Source: Lenzites betulinus (lineage: Eukaryota; Basidiomycota; Agaricomycetes; Polyporales; Polyporaceae). From it: DNA of 64,000 bases. Positions 1-11,443 of the stretch are shown in pieces. Made by a program: the position numbers and the translations under genes. Where the stretch lies: contig JABYQU010000009.1 in assembly GCA_022264855.1 (NCBI GenBank), positions 310,001 to 374,000 of the forward strand, written 5' to 3'. The first letter of the stretch is position 1, and every line of letters begins with the position of its first letter. Below the pieces are notes generated by a model. That model was not told where the DNA came from and made no database searches. It saw only the letters and a list, made by a program, of their open reading frames with translations.

Positions 1-2098
1 GAACACCCCAACGGAGGATGTGCTGCGCACAGCGCACGACAAGAGCAGGCACCAGACGCGATTCCAAAGGCCTGAACCCGACATGGGATGTCACGTCCCG
101 ATCACCGCTGGCCAGTAGTATCTGAACCTCCTCGATCGCCGTCTCGCGAACACATGTCGGCAGGTCCCGTTTGAACACAAGACCACCTGCAACGCTCATG
201 CCAGAATTCAACAGCTTAGGACCACGCAGTCGGCGTCCCAGTTGCGGGCCGGTAGGCGTGTAGTGATCCTCAGAGGACGCATTCGAGGTGAACGACGATA
301 TACTCGACCCCGCTGAGAATCCGTGCGGCGCTTTCCGTCTCGCACGCCAGCCCGACGGACCGGACTGGGGAGAGGAAGCATATCCCGAAGCAGCGTCGGA
401 GGCCTTAACGCTGGATGTAGAGCCTGCACCAGTTGAGGAAGACGATGAGTAGCCAGAGTGATTCGACGGACTGGAACCGAAGCCGCCCCAGGCACGTCCG
501 ACCTTCTCGACGGCCCGTTTACCGAAACCCATAGCAAAGCCAGCAGCCGGTGCGAGACTGCCGGTCATACTGACGGCGGTCTGGCGGAATGTCGGATTGA
601 CAGGTGGAGGTTGTGGGGAGCCCGGTGGACGGCGAAGTTGTGGTGGTGGAGGTGCAGGAAGAGGGCGCTCAGCACGAACAAGAGGGGTAGGGTTGGAGGC
701 CGCGGTCCAAGCTGCGAGGCGGCCACGAATGTTGTTGCCAGTGGCCTCAGCTGAGTCGCCGGTATGGACAGGAGCTATGATCCCAGCAGCCGCAGTACGA
801 GTGAGGGTCGGCGTATCGCGAGAGGACGAGACCATTGGACTATCACTCAAGATTCGACCCGGCGAGTGCGGACCAGGTGGTTTGGTTGGTGTTTCGTGAT
901 ACGCCGCCTTGCGCAGATTGCCCAGGTTGAGCGAAGCAGACCGCCGGTTGCGCGCTTTCATAGAGCCAGTAGGGGAGGGGCGACCGGACGGAGGGGGACG
1001 AGGAGTAGCGTCGTCGAGGGTGCCGTTATCAGCTTCCTCGAACATGGTGAACTCTGCGTCGGTGATCAGCGCGCTCAGACGCTTGTTGACAGGGGCGACG
1101 ATGGTGGTCGCAGAATGCGACGACTCTGCCAGAGAAACTGGTCGAGGAGACCGGTTACCCGAGAGCGCACCAGGGCGGATGGTAATGTGGCTAGCCATCG
1201 TCGCGTCGCTCTTCCGCCAATCCTCCTTCGTTTTCTCCTTCTCCTTCTCTGCCGCAGTAACAACCTTCTCCGTGACGACCGCCCCGTTAGGCTCGCGTCC
1301 TTCTAGAAAGTGTCTGGGTTCTGGAGGGGTTCGAGAGGACACAGAAGACCTGGGCACAGGGGCTGCGGAAGGAAACTGCGCATTCCTGGCTGGCGTCGAC
1401 GGCGGGGACAGCGACGGACCACGCTGTCCTACATACACGGGCTTGGGCGGGGGAGGCGGAGGGCCAGGTGATGAGGACTTGCCTGCCTTCGGCTGCTGGG
1501 CCGCCCTTTTGCCGCTGAACACATTCTGGAGGTTCAGAAGCTTCGGGCCACCTGCACCACGAGATGGAGGTCGCTCAAATCTCGGTTCGGTAAGATCCAT
1601 CATGGCGGACGGCGGTGGTGGTGCCGGTGCATCGTACTCATGGCCCCTCCCCTTCTCCGACCGCTGCGAGCCAGTGAACAATGCAGTGATGTCCTCAGAC
1701 TTCTTTCTGCGTCCGGCAAAAGCGCGCTTGAACCGACCCCCAGTGCTCGACGACGTACTCGGTGCTGGAGACAGCGGTGGAGCGCTGGGGGTCGGCGGCG
1801 GGCGGGAAGGGCCCTGGCCCATATTGGCGAGGGAGGCAGAGCGTGGGGGAGCAGACGTAAGGACGAGGGGGAAGAACCGGGGCTTTGAGGACGAGTGCAG
1901 CGAGGACACGGAGCGATCGGAGACTGCGATATCGGATTGGCTGGAGTTGGAAGGCGGTGCTGCGGGGAGGAGGTCGGACGAAGCTCTGGAAGAAGAGAGC
2001 GAGGACGAGAGCGAGCTTGAGGAATGAGATGTAGGGACGCTGCTGGAGAGGGCATGGGTATCCATGGTCCGAGGCTGCGAGGAAGCCATCCTGGCCAT
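1..2098 (-). CDS. Rho GTPase-activating protein, N-terminal part (cut by window edge)
   Basis: One open exon of 699 codons runs from the ATG at 2098 (context AAAATGG, a second ATG three codons on) off the left edge, with no stop. About 640 residues are low-complexity, rich in Ser, Pro and Arg, with polyproline stretches (PPPPPP near 1450) and many possible phosphorylation sites, as in fungal GAPs and scaffolds. From about residue 640 the sequence changes to a folded region: LPTCVRETAIEE, then LESRLVPALVVRCAQHIL at the very edge. This matches the start of RhoGAP domains, where a conserved leucine/valine helix precedes the arginine-finger loop. The arginine finger itself lies outside the window. 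The inferred role is to switch off a Rho/Cdc42-type GTPase at sites of polar growth. RhoGAP is a family-level call from the domain start only; which GTPase it acts on cannot be said. Confidence 0.72.
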   Translation of the reverse strand, partial: MARMASSQPRTMDTHALSSSVPTSHSSSSLSSSLSSSRASSDLLPAAPPSNSSQSDIAVSDRSVSSLHSSSKPRFFPLVLTSAPPRSASLANMGQGPSRPPPTPSAPPLSPAPSTSSSTGGRFKRAFAGRRKKSEDITALFTGSQRSEKGRGHEYDAPAPPPPSAMMDLTEPRFERPPSRGAGGPKLLNLQNVFSGKRAAQQPKAGKSSSPGPPPPPPKPVYVGQRGPSLSPPSTPARNAQFPSAAPVPRSSVSSRTPPEPRHFLEGREPNGAVVTEKVVTAAEKEKEKTKEDWRKSDATMASHITIRPGALSGNRSPRPVSLAESSHSATTIVAPVNKRLSALITDAEFTMFEEADNGTLDDATPRPPPSGRPSPTGSMKARNRRSASLNLGNLRKAAYHETPTKPPGPHSPGRILSDSPMVSSSRDTPTLTRTAAAGIIAPVHTGDSAEATGNNIRGRLAAWTAASNPTPLVRAERPLPAPPPPQLRRPPGSPQPPPVNPTFRQTAVSMTGSLAPAAGFAMGFGKRAVEKVGRAWGGFGSSPSNHSGYSSSSSTGAGSTSSVKASDAASGYASSPQSGPSGWRARRKAPHGFSAGSSISSFTSNASSEDHYTPTGPQLGRRLRGPKLLNSGMSVAGGLVFKRDLPTCVRETAIEEVQILLASGDRDVTSHVGFRPLESRLVPALVVRCAQHILRWGV

Positions 2099-2687
2099 TT
2101 TGCTGACCCAGACCGAGAAGGACTTGTAGGAAGTTGATAAAGATACGCGACTGAAGAGGAACCGGGTGCAGCAGGCCTGCCAACGCCAGAAACTGGAGGT
2201 CAATGTCAGATAACAGACGTAAGTGGGGCCAGCGCAACGAGGCTCAGGCGAGGTGATCGTTCGCGCTGCCCGTCTAGGAACACTCACCAGGAATGGCACG
2301 AGCACCTAAGCCGAGATGAAGATCATCAAGTTATGGAAGGCGGAGACCCTGGAGGACGCGATGCGGGCACGACGAGTGGGAGACGGGAAGAAGGCGGTCG
2401 GAGGTGGGAGCGAGATGCGTCGCCGGCGCGCGACGCGCTACAAGTATGCGCGGAACTCCCCGATCCGGGCAAATCAATGCGGACAGTGCGCGAGCCTTTG
2501 CCTCAACACTACACCCTTTCCCGCGCGGGCCTCAAAGGCGATTGCAATCGGCACATGGACCGCGCTAAATAGTAATCTACACGCCGCGCACAATGGCGGG
2601 GTAGAGCAATAGGTGTACTAGTCTATGTACGGTAGTCTGCGCGTGTTCTCGAACCGTCCTGTCCCTCCGCCCTCCATCACGCCCTGA
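2099..2687. other. Intergenic, upstream of RhoGAP gene
   Basis: The stretch holds the 5' region of the RhoGAP gene and the 3' flank of the carrier gene, both on the minus strand. Codons upstream of the RhoGAP ATG stay open for about 45 codons without another ATG, so an upstream coding exon is possible but not supported. Nothing else is recognisable. Confidence 0.5.
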
Positions 2688-4185
2688 TCATGAGGCACCG
2701 AGCATTTCCTTCACCAGCTCGTATGTGAAGAAAGACGTGGCAATACTCGGGGCCACTTTCACTGCAATAACGAAAGCGCGTGAGTGTCCGTTCATCTGCG
2801 CATGACGCAATATAGCAGGCGTGCGCACATAGATTGGGCCAGAGCCCCCTGTAGAGCCCTCTTACTCCCTCGGTCCGGATGATGATTCCCAGGGCGTCGA
2901 GGGCGCCGTTGTACTTGTAACCGAGCACGTTCATTCCTGTCACTTGCATCTTTCTCCGCAGGACGTCGAAAGGATATGTCAGCGTCTGCGATATCGAACC
3001 TGGCAAGCGCTTTGTCAGTTTGTACGCAGACAGTGACGGTGGCATCACAATACGGACCCGCCAACGCTCCGCATAGCAACTTCCGGTGCACACTGCTCTT
3101 CCCAGGAGGTGTGATGATTCCTCGCAGTGCCTCGTAGGAAGCAAAGTTGATGCCTGACATGGCGCACCCAGATCAGATCTCGTAGAGCCCCGAGCGGTGT
3201 GTTCTATACTTACCCACGTACGGCGCGACGCCCATCGCTGTCGGTACCAGCCCGCGATACAGTGCCCTAACGCCTCCCTCTTCCCTGAACACCCTTAGGG
3301 TCATGCCCCACACCGTCAGGTCTTGAGGAGCGAAGACGGACTTCGCAGCCAGGCGCGGCGCGGACGCGGAAGCAGTATGGTATGCGGAGGCGAGGGCCGG
3401 TTGTGCGGTGCTGGACGACGCCGCGCTACTTTGCATCGGTATCGAAGCCGTCGCTATAGATAATCGCGAGCGAATAAGGTCCAGTGGGTATGTGCTGCCT
3501 GCACACCGGGGGTCAGCCGGGACGGGATCCGCGTGGCCTCAAACGAGTGCAATACATACAGACTGATGTGATACCGGCGAGCGCGCCAGCACACAACCGT
3601 GTGGGCGTATCAAGAGGCTTTGCGCCATATCCGGTGAACCACTGCAGCACTCGAGTTAATTGTGAGCCGAGCGCAGCCAAGGCGGGCAGACCACGCACCT
3701 TCTTCAACTGCTCGTAAGTCGTGAACTGAACAGCGCTGCGAGGCTCATCAGGACTGCGGCCGACGAAGTAGAACGGGGCAGACCGACCTGTAGGGGATAA
3801 TCCGCAGACAGTTGATTCCGTTCCCCCGCATGAATCCCCTGAAACCTTCTTCCCGCCACATGCGCACCAGGCTGGACCACACGCCCTTGTACTGCTTCTC
3901 CGAAGACGGTGGTTGCACCTGCCTGCATGGTCATGGCATCCAGTTAGTACCCATGCACAAGAGGAGCCGGAACACTCACTGGATGATCTTCAGCCTCTCT
4001 AATGGACTAACCACCGTTCGAGACGCGGCCCCCGCAACGCCCCCGGCGATGAAATACGATGAAAGTTGAGGGCTTAGCCATGTATTCGCAGCCTTCTTCT
4101 CTGTTTCTGCCACTTTGACGGTGTGCGAGGCGTCCAGTTGTTCTTTGGGCTGTAGGGCGGGCGCGCTGGTTTGAGGTGATGTCAT
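2688..4185 (-). CDS. Mitochondrial carrier, YPR011C-like (probable APS/PAPS transporter)
   Basis: Eight exons: 3980-4185, 3788-3922, 3699-3735, 3560-3641, 3214-3498, 3058-3153, 2829-2999, 2688-2761; they join in frame to 361 aa. The three carrier signatures are present: SPLERLK, YPLDLIR and YPFDVLRRK, each opening one of three roughly 100-residue repeats with two membrane helices each. Stretches such as GGVAGAASRTVVSPLERLK and IIPYSAVQFTTYEQLK follow yeast YPR011C, which carries adenosine 5'-phosphosulfate and PAPS across the inner mitochondrial membrane. A Ser/Ala-rich insert of about 40 residues follows the second signature. The first in-frame ATG (MTSPQTSAP) is taken as the start; an upstream TTG frame is open for only eleven more codons. 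The carrier family is certain by motif; the substrate is inferred from similarity. Confidence 0.88.
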
Positions 4186-4790
4186 GATGTGAGAAGCGAG
4201 GGATTGAATGGCATCCAAGAGGCTGTGAGCGCCAGCACGCTAGAGATGTAAGACCTAGGATGTGTATTGTGGGGAAGACAAGTAAGGAAAGAACGTGAGG
4301 TGGTCTAGGTGTAGCTTGTGAGTGTGCGGGTGCAAGCAGCGGGACGGGCTGCAGCGGTGTGGAGGCGGAGACAGCGGTAAGACAGCGGATCTTGTCGAGA
4401 TCGTGTTCTGCCAGTCGGCTCCCACGTGGAAAGTGGCACGCCTCCGGTATGAACGGGGCTACCTCGGAAATGGGAAGACGCTCTACGGGGATGCATAATT
4501 GACCTGCAAACGCAAGCCTCGCACGTTCGGACTCAAGGTATCTCGATTTCGAGCAAGAGGGGGGAGCACTGTGTACACAAGTGACGACTACAAGCAGGAC
4601 AACACGGACAAGCATTTGGGCAACAGCCTAGCTATAAGATAATAGAAGTCCGACGAAACGACTGTTGAGTGCCCTTTTGGAACGCCCTCACCACTATCTC
4701 GAGGCGCAGGTCTACGCCGGGGGCGCGCCGCCGCGGGGTTCATGGAATCCTGTAAGGCATGGATTATATACTAGTCCCAGGGAAAGAATG
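4186..4790. other. Intergenic, upstream of mitochondrial carrier
   Basis: The promoter side of the carrier gene and the 3' flank of the RGG-box gene. No motif or further gene stands out. Confidence 0.5.
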
Positions 4791-6951
4791 TCACGATGCA
4801 GGCTCACCGCGTCCGCGCCCCCTGGTACCACGCCCACCTCGCCAATCGCCATCCGATCGACCGCGGAAACCTGGTGCAAAGTGTTAAGCTCGAGCCAATA
4901 GTCAGAACGGGACAATTTTTGTGCTTACCGCCACGGAAGCCACCCCGTTCACCGTCACCGCCACGGAACCCTCCCCGCTCGCCATCTCCACCGCGGAACC
5001 CTCCCCGCTCGCCGTCGCCACCACGGAAGCCGCCCCGCTCCCCGTCGCCACCGCGGAAGCCACCCCGCTCACCATCACCACCGCGCCAGTGACCGCGCCC
5101 ACCACGTTCACCATCGCCGCCGCGGAAACTGCCCCTGCCACCACGTTCGCCGTCACCACCACGGAAGCCGCCCCGAGGGCCGCCACGTTCTCCGCCACGG
5201 AAGCCACCGCGGAAGCCACCACGCTCGCCTCCCCTGTGCCCGCCATGCTCGCCTCCCCTATGCCCGCCACGCCCGCGGCCACGACCTCTATGGTGGTGTG
5301 TGAATCCCTCTTCATCAATGAGGGCGCCCTGGCCGTTCGCATGAGGAGTCCCTGGTGTCTCTGGCACGGCACCATCGGCTTCGGGTGCTTCCAGCGCTGG
5401 CGAAGCTTCGCCGGAAGTGCCGTAGTGGGCCTGGAGGTTCGCAAGCGGAGGCAGCTCGTTGTGGTCCTCCTCATCAGCCCAGTTAATTGGACCGGAGGGG
5501 GATACCTGGTGAATTATTTAATTAAGTGGCGTTGGCAGATGCCGGCCTAACGTACTTCTGTGGTGGTCGTGATCGTGACGGATTCCTCTACCACGGCATG
5601 TCCATTCACTTCTGCTGTGACCACGGTTTCGGTAATCTCGACCTCGGCAGGCTGCTCGGGTTCGGGTTGCGCTTGCACGTCGACCCATTCGCCGCTGTCC
5701 TGCACGTTCTCTGTTTCGGCTTCCGCGAGCTCGTCAGTCAAAATGAAGTTGATCCCCCCAATTGTGCTGATGGCCGATGGAACGCCGGTGACCGACGTTG
5801 GTGTTTCCTCAGAGACTGCTGGAGCTTCCTCAATTTCTTCTTCCGGTTCTGTAGGCTTCTGCGGGGGAGGGTTCAAGAACTGCTCCTTGATCTCAAGAAT
5901 GCGCGAGTCTGTGCTTGCAGTCAGTAATGTATAACCGTATGCCACCAAACAGTACATACAAGGGATGTCGAGGTGTTCGCCTTCACCGGAGAAGATAGCA
6001 CGAATTATGTCAGTTTTCCCGGGGATGCGTTCATGGGAAAGGGTCTCAGTAATCGAATATACGGCAAGATTCTCCGCCTCGCTCAAATTCAAGGCTACGG
6101 CGTCCGGATGATGACTGGACAGCATGGCGTGAAGCCGCAGGAAGGTTAGCAACTCTGCCGTCTTGTCAAGATATTCGGCCTAAATGAACATGGTCAGCCT
6201 AGCGAATGCCAAGACCCACGATTGCTCGAACCTCAGCTGCAGCGACGGCATCACGTATCCTCTGGGACTCGGCCCTTGAGGCCTCGGCCTTGATGAAAGC
6301 GAGCTCCTGAGCAACCTCGGCTTCATGAACCTACGCAAAGCTTTAAAACCACAGAATAGAGCGCAACCCTTGATTGCGAACCTCAATGGCCTTCTTGACC
6401 TCTTCTAACTCCTTGCTAACGGCCTCAAGAGTGGGGAGGGTCTTCAGCAGTCTTCTTTGGTCGTCGTTCAGCTTTTCGGGAGATTCGTTCTGGTAGGTTT
6501 GTATCCGAGTCTGGGGTACCAGTAGTTCAGTAACCGATCAAACCATGCAGGGGTAGAAGTGCCAGCAGGAATGACGTATTGCCCATGCGATGTATACGGC
6601 AGAGATGGATGCCGGGATTAATGAACTCACGATCTTCTTTCCGTTCGCCTTCAGTCGCTTGTTCAACATGTCCACGATGGGGGTCGCCTTGAGGCCCACG
6701 GGAGTGTGGGACTCCGTCGAAGCCTGAGCGACCAGCTGAGGCGCGACTACGCCTTCTTTGATATCGCTCTCCTCAGGCGCATGGTCAATCAGTGCAGCGG
6801 TGGTGGTGTCGGGGACAGCAACAGGCGCGTCCGACTCGCTGGCATCTTTTCCTTTTCCGCCCTTGCGCTTCTTCTTCTGCGTCTTGGACGGGGCAGGCGG
6901 AGGCGGCGCGCCGGGTACAACGCGTGGGGCAGTTGTGATGGTTTCTGGCAT
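4791..6951 (-). CDS. Caprin-like RGG-box RNA-binding protein
   Basis: Seven exons: 6631-6951, 6382-6510, 6232-6330, 5960-6179, 5556-5908, 4929-5505, 4791-4870; 592 aa. The N-terminus is Pro-rich with a basic KKKRKGGKGK patch. Residues about 90-260 are helical and charged: LNKRLKANGKKITRI, LNDDQRRLLKTLP, then ELEEVKKAIEVHEAEV and AEYLDKTAELLTFLRLHAM. This order resembles the HR1 coiled-coil and dimer region of animal caprin-1, including the LN-DQ motif. A disordered acidic section follows, then a conserved SGPINWADEEDHNELPPL patch. The C-terminal third is almost pure RGG repeat, an arginine-methylation and RNA-binding module. The inferred role is in mRNA control, as for caprin. Similarity to caprin is by eye and moderate; the RGG box is certain. 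The start follows the first in-frame ATG. Confidence 0.75.
4929..5175 (-). repeat. Coding minisatellite of the RGG box
   Basis: On the minus strand the exon encodes five near-identical ten-residue units of the form RGGDGERGGF in a row, preceded by two twelve-residue variants (RGGDGERGGRGS and RGGDGERGGRGH). At DNA level this is a 30 bp tandem repeat with few changes, so copy number may vary between strains. Confidence 0.85.
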
Positions 6952-7750
6952 GATGCACGTCAAAGTAAGTGCAGGCGAGGGGTGCGAGGGCGATGGAAGG
7001 CGACACGCAAGCTAGGAAGAGTCGGGGGGCGTTGTGGAACGTTGGCGTTGAAGAGAAGCAAGGACCTGGGGTCGGGGCTGTTCCCACGCAAGCTCATCAC
7101 GTCACCCCGACTTCGAGCCGCCTCGCCATCTGCATGGGCGCCTCCTACTCACGGTCTCTCTCTTGCTCTCTACGCTCTCCCTTGCCTGACCTAGATGATT
7201 CTATTCTACTGGCATGATTTTCCCCAACAGCTATACAGTTTCTATCCCGCCCATTCTCTGGCGGCAGAATGCTCCCGTTCTGCGTGACCCTGTGCCAATT
7301 GCCTGGGAATTCGCATGCAGGTCGTCTGACCGGTGCGCGCAACACCACGAATTTAGCATATCAACACAACGTTGGGCAACCTATAAACCTCTAAGACCTC
7401 GAGTTGTTACAATGTCCGATCGTGTTCGTAGCCCGCGCAATAATTTCCAGCATTGTCATGACGGATGGACATGAATGATGCAGGTACGCCTATGAGCTTC
7501 AGAGTCGGAATCTAGGTCGCTATGTGCACAATATTCATTTCAGCGGCCGGAGATCTCACGTCCGCTGTCTGGTATACGTCTCACGCATTTCGCAGCCGGC
7601 TCGATCGCAATTGACGTTTTGGACTGTACATGTGGGCCGCATATCTCTTCTCAGCCAGAGTCAGCCTCCTGCGGCTGACTTCATCTCGAAATATATGGCG
7701 GCCACTTACGCTCTTCGTCCTTCAACCCCTCGTCTCTCCACTTCATCGAC
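6952..7750. other. Divergent intergenic region
   Basis: Shared upstream region of the RGG-box gene (minus) and the BTB gene (plus). No coding exon fits. No specific regulatory motif is claimed. Confidence 0.5.
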
Positions 7751-8911
7751 ATGGACTCCGAATTCAGCTCCAACAGACACGCTACCCCGACCGAAGAATA
7801 TCAAGTACCCGCCCGCCATCCGGACCTCTGCTTCGATGACGGCAACCTTGCGGTAGTAACCGGCTCCCAATATTTCATCGTCCACCGCGGCCTTCTCAGT
7901 CGGCATTCGAAAATGTTAGACAAACATATCGCCGCTGTTCAGGACAACGACGCTAGTTCCCTCGAAGGACGTCCCGTATTAACTTTGGATGACAACCCCA
8001 ACGACTTCGCGCACTTCCTTCAAGCTCTCTATGGGTAAGCACATACACTCAGGCTGGTGTGACACAGGACACTGATCACGAGACTGAAGCGGAGCCACTT
8101 ACGACAACTTGGCTGGGAAGTTCACCGTCGCTTCCGCAATTCTTCGGCTCTCAACGAAGTACGAGGTCATCGGCTTGCGCGACGCCGCTATTCGTGACGT
8201 CTTCATCTCATGGCCTTCGACACTGGCCCTCTGGGAACTGCGTGAGAAGGCAGCGACAACGGCAGACGGCATGTACTCTCCACGCCAAGCTCTTCCTCAT
8301 CCCATGTGCGTGTGATATCATTTATCTTTCAAAGCAGGTGTAACTCACACTTGTCCATTAGCTTGCTCATCAACCTCGCGCGGGAAATCGGAGAGCCGAA
8401 CCTCCTCCCTTCAGCATTCTACGATCTTTCCCGCTACCTCCCGAGCCAGCTCATGGAAGGATACGTCGGCCCAGACGGCGTGCAACACCATCTAACGGAC
8501 GACGACGTCTGCAAAGTGCTGCGAGGGAAAGAGCAGGGCGCCCGCTTCTTTTCAACTTTCATCGTCACCGAGCTGGAAGCCCGCGGCCCTACCGCAAACT
8601 GCTTGCACCGCAACGAGGTCCAGCAGTCGCTCAAGCGCGCCTGTCAGATGGCGTTCGAGGCGGTCACCTTCGAGCTCATCCGGGACGTCAACGGCATGGT
8701 GTGCAACCGGAACAGCGACCCGCTGTTTACCATCGCAGACAGCGTGCTGATGCAGACGCGGGACGATCAACCGGGTGTGGAGAACAAGGCAGCTTACCGC
8801 GCGTGCGAAGCCTGTCGGTTGGATTACGCGGCGGTAGTAGAAGCAGCGCGGGAGGAATTCTGGAGACAGTTACCGACGTGGTTCGAGGTGGAGGTCAAGA
8901 ACTGGGGTTAA
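7751..8911 (+). CDS. BTB/POZ domain protein
   Basis: Three exons: 7751-8034, 8090-8305, 8362-8911; 349 aa. The N-terminal half is a BTB domain of the type common in agaricomycetes: HPDLCFDDGNLAVVTGSQYFIVHRGLL, read as dispersed blocks, with the D/F pattern at the start, the HR-LL helix, and the late block LRLSTKYEVIGLRDAAI. The C-terminal half is a less conserved helical region ending FWRQLPTWFEVEVKNWG, also usual for the family. BTB domains mediate dimerisation and often recruit Cul3 ubiquitin ligases; most members in this lineage have no assigned function. Exon 2 uses a plain AAG acceptor (8087-8089), chosen because it alone keeps the frame. Confidence 0.85.
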
Positions 8912-9239
8912 TCCATGTCACATTTGGGACAACATTTGTATATATGTTCCAATTCTAGGATGTCTCCGAAACGTAAACGGATACTGCGGGCTCTGGCAGA
9001 GATACCGTGGAGGTGCGTTTCTTAGCGTGACCGACGCGGCCAGTCACACCGTGACAATGCGCGTCCGAGGAGTCGCGCTCGCGTGGTCGCTGTACGCTCA
9101 GCGCGACGATGTCGGCGCGGACGATGTTGACAGGTTCTGGAAGCAGCTCTTCACATATCGTCTGCCTACATGGATGGAGATGTTTTGGGATGCTTACATC
9201 TTGTTTTCTACCACCACCACCGGATAGCCTTGACCCGGT
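8912..9239. other. Intergenic with possible BTB-gene remnant
   Basis: Between 9027 and 9227 a plus-strand frame reads VDRFWKQL and LPTWMEMFW, recalling the FWRQLPTWFEVEVKNW end of the BTB protein just upstream. It has no start or BTB domain of its own and could be a decayed duplicate of the gene's 3' end, or chance. Confidence 0.25.
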
Positions 9240-11443
9240 ATGGAGCTCGAGGACCTTTCCCCCTCAGGCTGGCGCGCGGACCCGCATATAGTCACGGGTG
9301 GCACTCAACCACCCATGTATCATAATATGCAGGAGGCCTACGAAGACGACTACGAGCTCGATATACCTCTGGATATCTCCGAAGACGATGCAGACGACGT
9401 GACACTCCTCGATGATGGCTCGGACGGCGAAGACTCCCAGGGAACGGATCCTGCTACGCAAAATTCCGCGCATGACGCATACGAGGAAGATGCGGAAGAC
9501 ATCAGGTCGGCCATTGAGTTTATACGTGCTAGTTCATCCTTGTTTTGATGATGCAGAGACGAGGCCCTGAATTCTATAGAGGGCTTTGTTCTTTCCTTCC
9601 TAACGCAGCTATCGAATACGCTTCCAAACGCATACACACGGCCAGACCCCAAGATCACCAGCAGTAAAAAAGTGGTGCTTCAGCTAGCAGATAGGCGAAA
9701 GCAAGATCGTGAGGGGTCAGTGTTTTCCAATACTCCCTGTATAGAGTCTCATACTATAGAAACAACCTGCAGAAATGCCTCATTGCGCGCTCTCATGATG
9801 CCACGATCTAGAGGTCCAAGTGCAAGACCTATTGGTAAATATCAGTCATCTCTTCACGGTAAAGCCGCATATATTTACCCCTTGTGTAGCCCAGCTTTTT
9901 AGGACGATGGATCTCATGCATGAGGCCGTCATAGACGATATCCCTACGACAAAACGGTTCGTGTGAGCTGCGTCGTATCTGACGTATTTCTGACGGCCCA
10001 CATGACAGGGACATGTATTACAAGGACGTAGAATTGTTTGGATCGCAATCAACCGTTGACAAGGTATGCGTCTGTCTACTTCGATCCAAAACGAGCCGCT
10101 GAACCTGTCTGTTGGATTTTAGCTGGTAGACGACCTCGCAGCGACCTTTCAGTTGAGTCGTGCGGACCTCAATGTGGTAACTCTCCGTCCCCGGAACCCT
10201 GTTCTGTGATGTGTTCACAAGGTGTCCCACAGCGCGCATCCTGCAAGGGGCTCATATGCGGCCCAAGCCTCAAGATACACCTTCGGAACGGCGAGATTGT
10301 GGAGCTGAGCGATAGCGAGGCAAGTTTGTCTTCGAACTCCCTGTCGAGAAGAGAAGAGCTTCGAACCCCCTTGACAGCCCGCGCTGGTGCCGCACTCCGA
10401 GGACATTCAGCGGTTCGAAGTAGGCAACGAGTTGGCGTGGGTGCTGGTTGTCGAGAAGGAGGTGTGCAGACAGTCATTCGGTTTCCCGCAACTTCGCGAC
10501 TGATCGAGGTCTTGTTAGGCCGTGTTTCAGACTCTGTGCAGGCTCCGACTCACCACTTACGGGTCCTTGCCAGGGAAAGGGCTTGTGATCACGGTAAGCC
10601 TTCATTTTACGTCTCCATCCGCTGCTTTCTTCACAACAAGCTGGACCAGGGAAAGGGCTATCCAGACGTAGCAACGCGGCAGCTCGTCAAGACACTCTCG
10701 GCAAACCTTCCCTCACGGTAACCGGTTTTCTCTTCTGCCCGCGTCTTCACACTGAGCAGCATGCATAGTATCCCTATCCTATGTCTCGTGGACGGCGACG
10801 CGTACGGCATCGACATCCTATCCGTTTACAAGCACGGCAGCAAAAGCATGCAACATGAGAACGAGAACCTCGCAGCACCGCGGATCCAATGGCTTGGCTT
10901 ATGGGCTACCGAACTCGCCTCGTACGTACTACCTGCCCCGACTTTGTCCGAACCCCCAGCCTGACCATCGCCTGTGCGAACGGGTCGACAGACTGGGCAT
11001 ACCAAAAGACGCGCTCATACCGATCACGAAGCATGACGAGAGGAAGGTGAGTCTTAATGTTACTCAGAAGCTTCCTTCCGCGACTGTTTCATTTACGATG
11101 CCGCCCCCGACCTACAGGCTCGTTCCCTCCTGAAGCGCGAAGGGGCGCCCGCGGAATGGCGGTCAGTATCTGTTCTACCCACGTCTTCACCCGCCCGCGC
11201 TGACACTTGTGATAATGGCACATATCGCGCAGGAAGGAACTGCAGCACATGCTGTTCTCGCGCCGAAAGGCAGAGATCGAGGTTCTCGGCGCGGTCAGGT
11301 CCGCTACGGATTGCGCCGCGGATCTCCCTGCAAACAGACCGCCGCGCTTCGCAGAACCCAGCAATTCCGGGATACCTCTCCTCCGTTACTTGGTCGCCAA
11401 GATTTCGGCTGCATGTGTGGAAGCGAGCTCCGCAAATCCGTAG
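9240..11443 (+). CDS. SPO11: Meiotic recombination protein Spo11 (topoisomerase VI A family)
   Basis: Fourteen exons: 9240-9505, 9557-9715, 9773-9834, 9890-9956, 10009-10063, 10123-10176, 10233-10319, 10378-10461, 10519-10593, 10650-10717, 10760-10921, 10992-11046, 11118-11161, 11233-11443; 482 aa. Spo11 makes the DNA double-strand breaks that start meiotic recombination. The winged-helix part contains TTKRDMYYKDVELFGSQ, whose second tyrosine (about Y189) aligns with the catalytic Tyr of yeast Spo11. The Toprim domain has its metal-binding glutamate in WVLVVEKEAV (E276) and the DxD pair in CLVDGDAYGIDI (D337, D339). KGLICGPSLKI and GKGYPDVATRQL are further family blocks. The first 90 residues are an Asp/Glu-rich tail unusual in length. 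Intron 7 (10320-10377) begins GCAAGT, a GC-AG intron. The gene looks intact and functional. Confidence 0.93.

Noticed and set aside
909..2027. Plus-strand open frame of 372 codons
   Set aside because: It is the antisense of the RhoGAP exon; the minus frame is open throughout and contains a recognisable domain start.
4186..4218. Start of the carrier at a TTG codon
   Set aside because: The first in-frame ATG at 4185 is a better start and the upstream codons are not conserved in the family.
10038..10721. Plus-strand frame of 227 codons
   Set aside because: It reads across SPO11 introns; spliced exons restore the full Spo11 family sequence.
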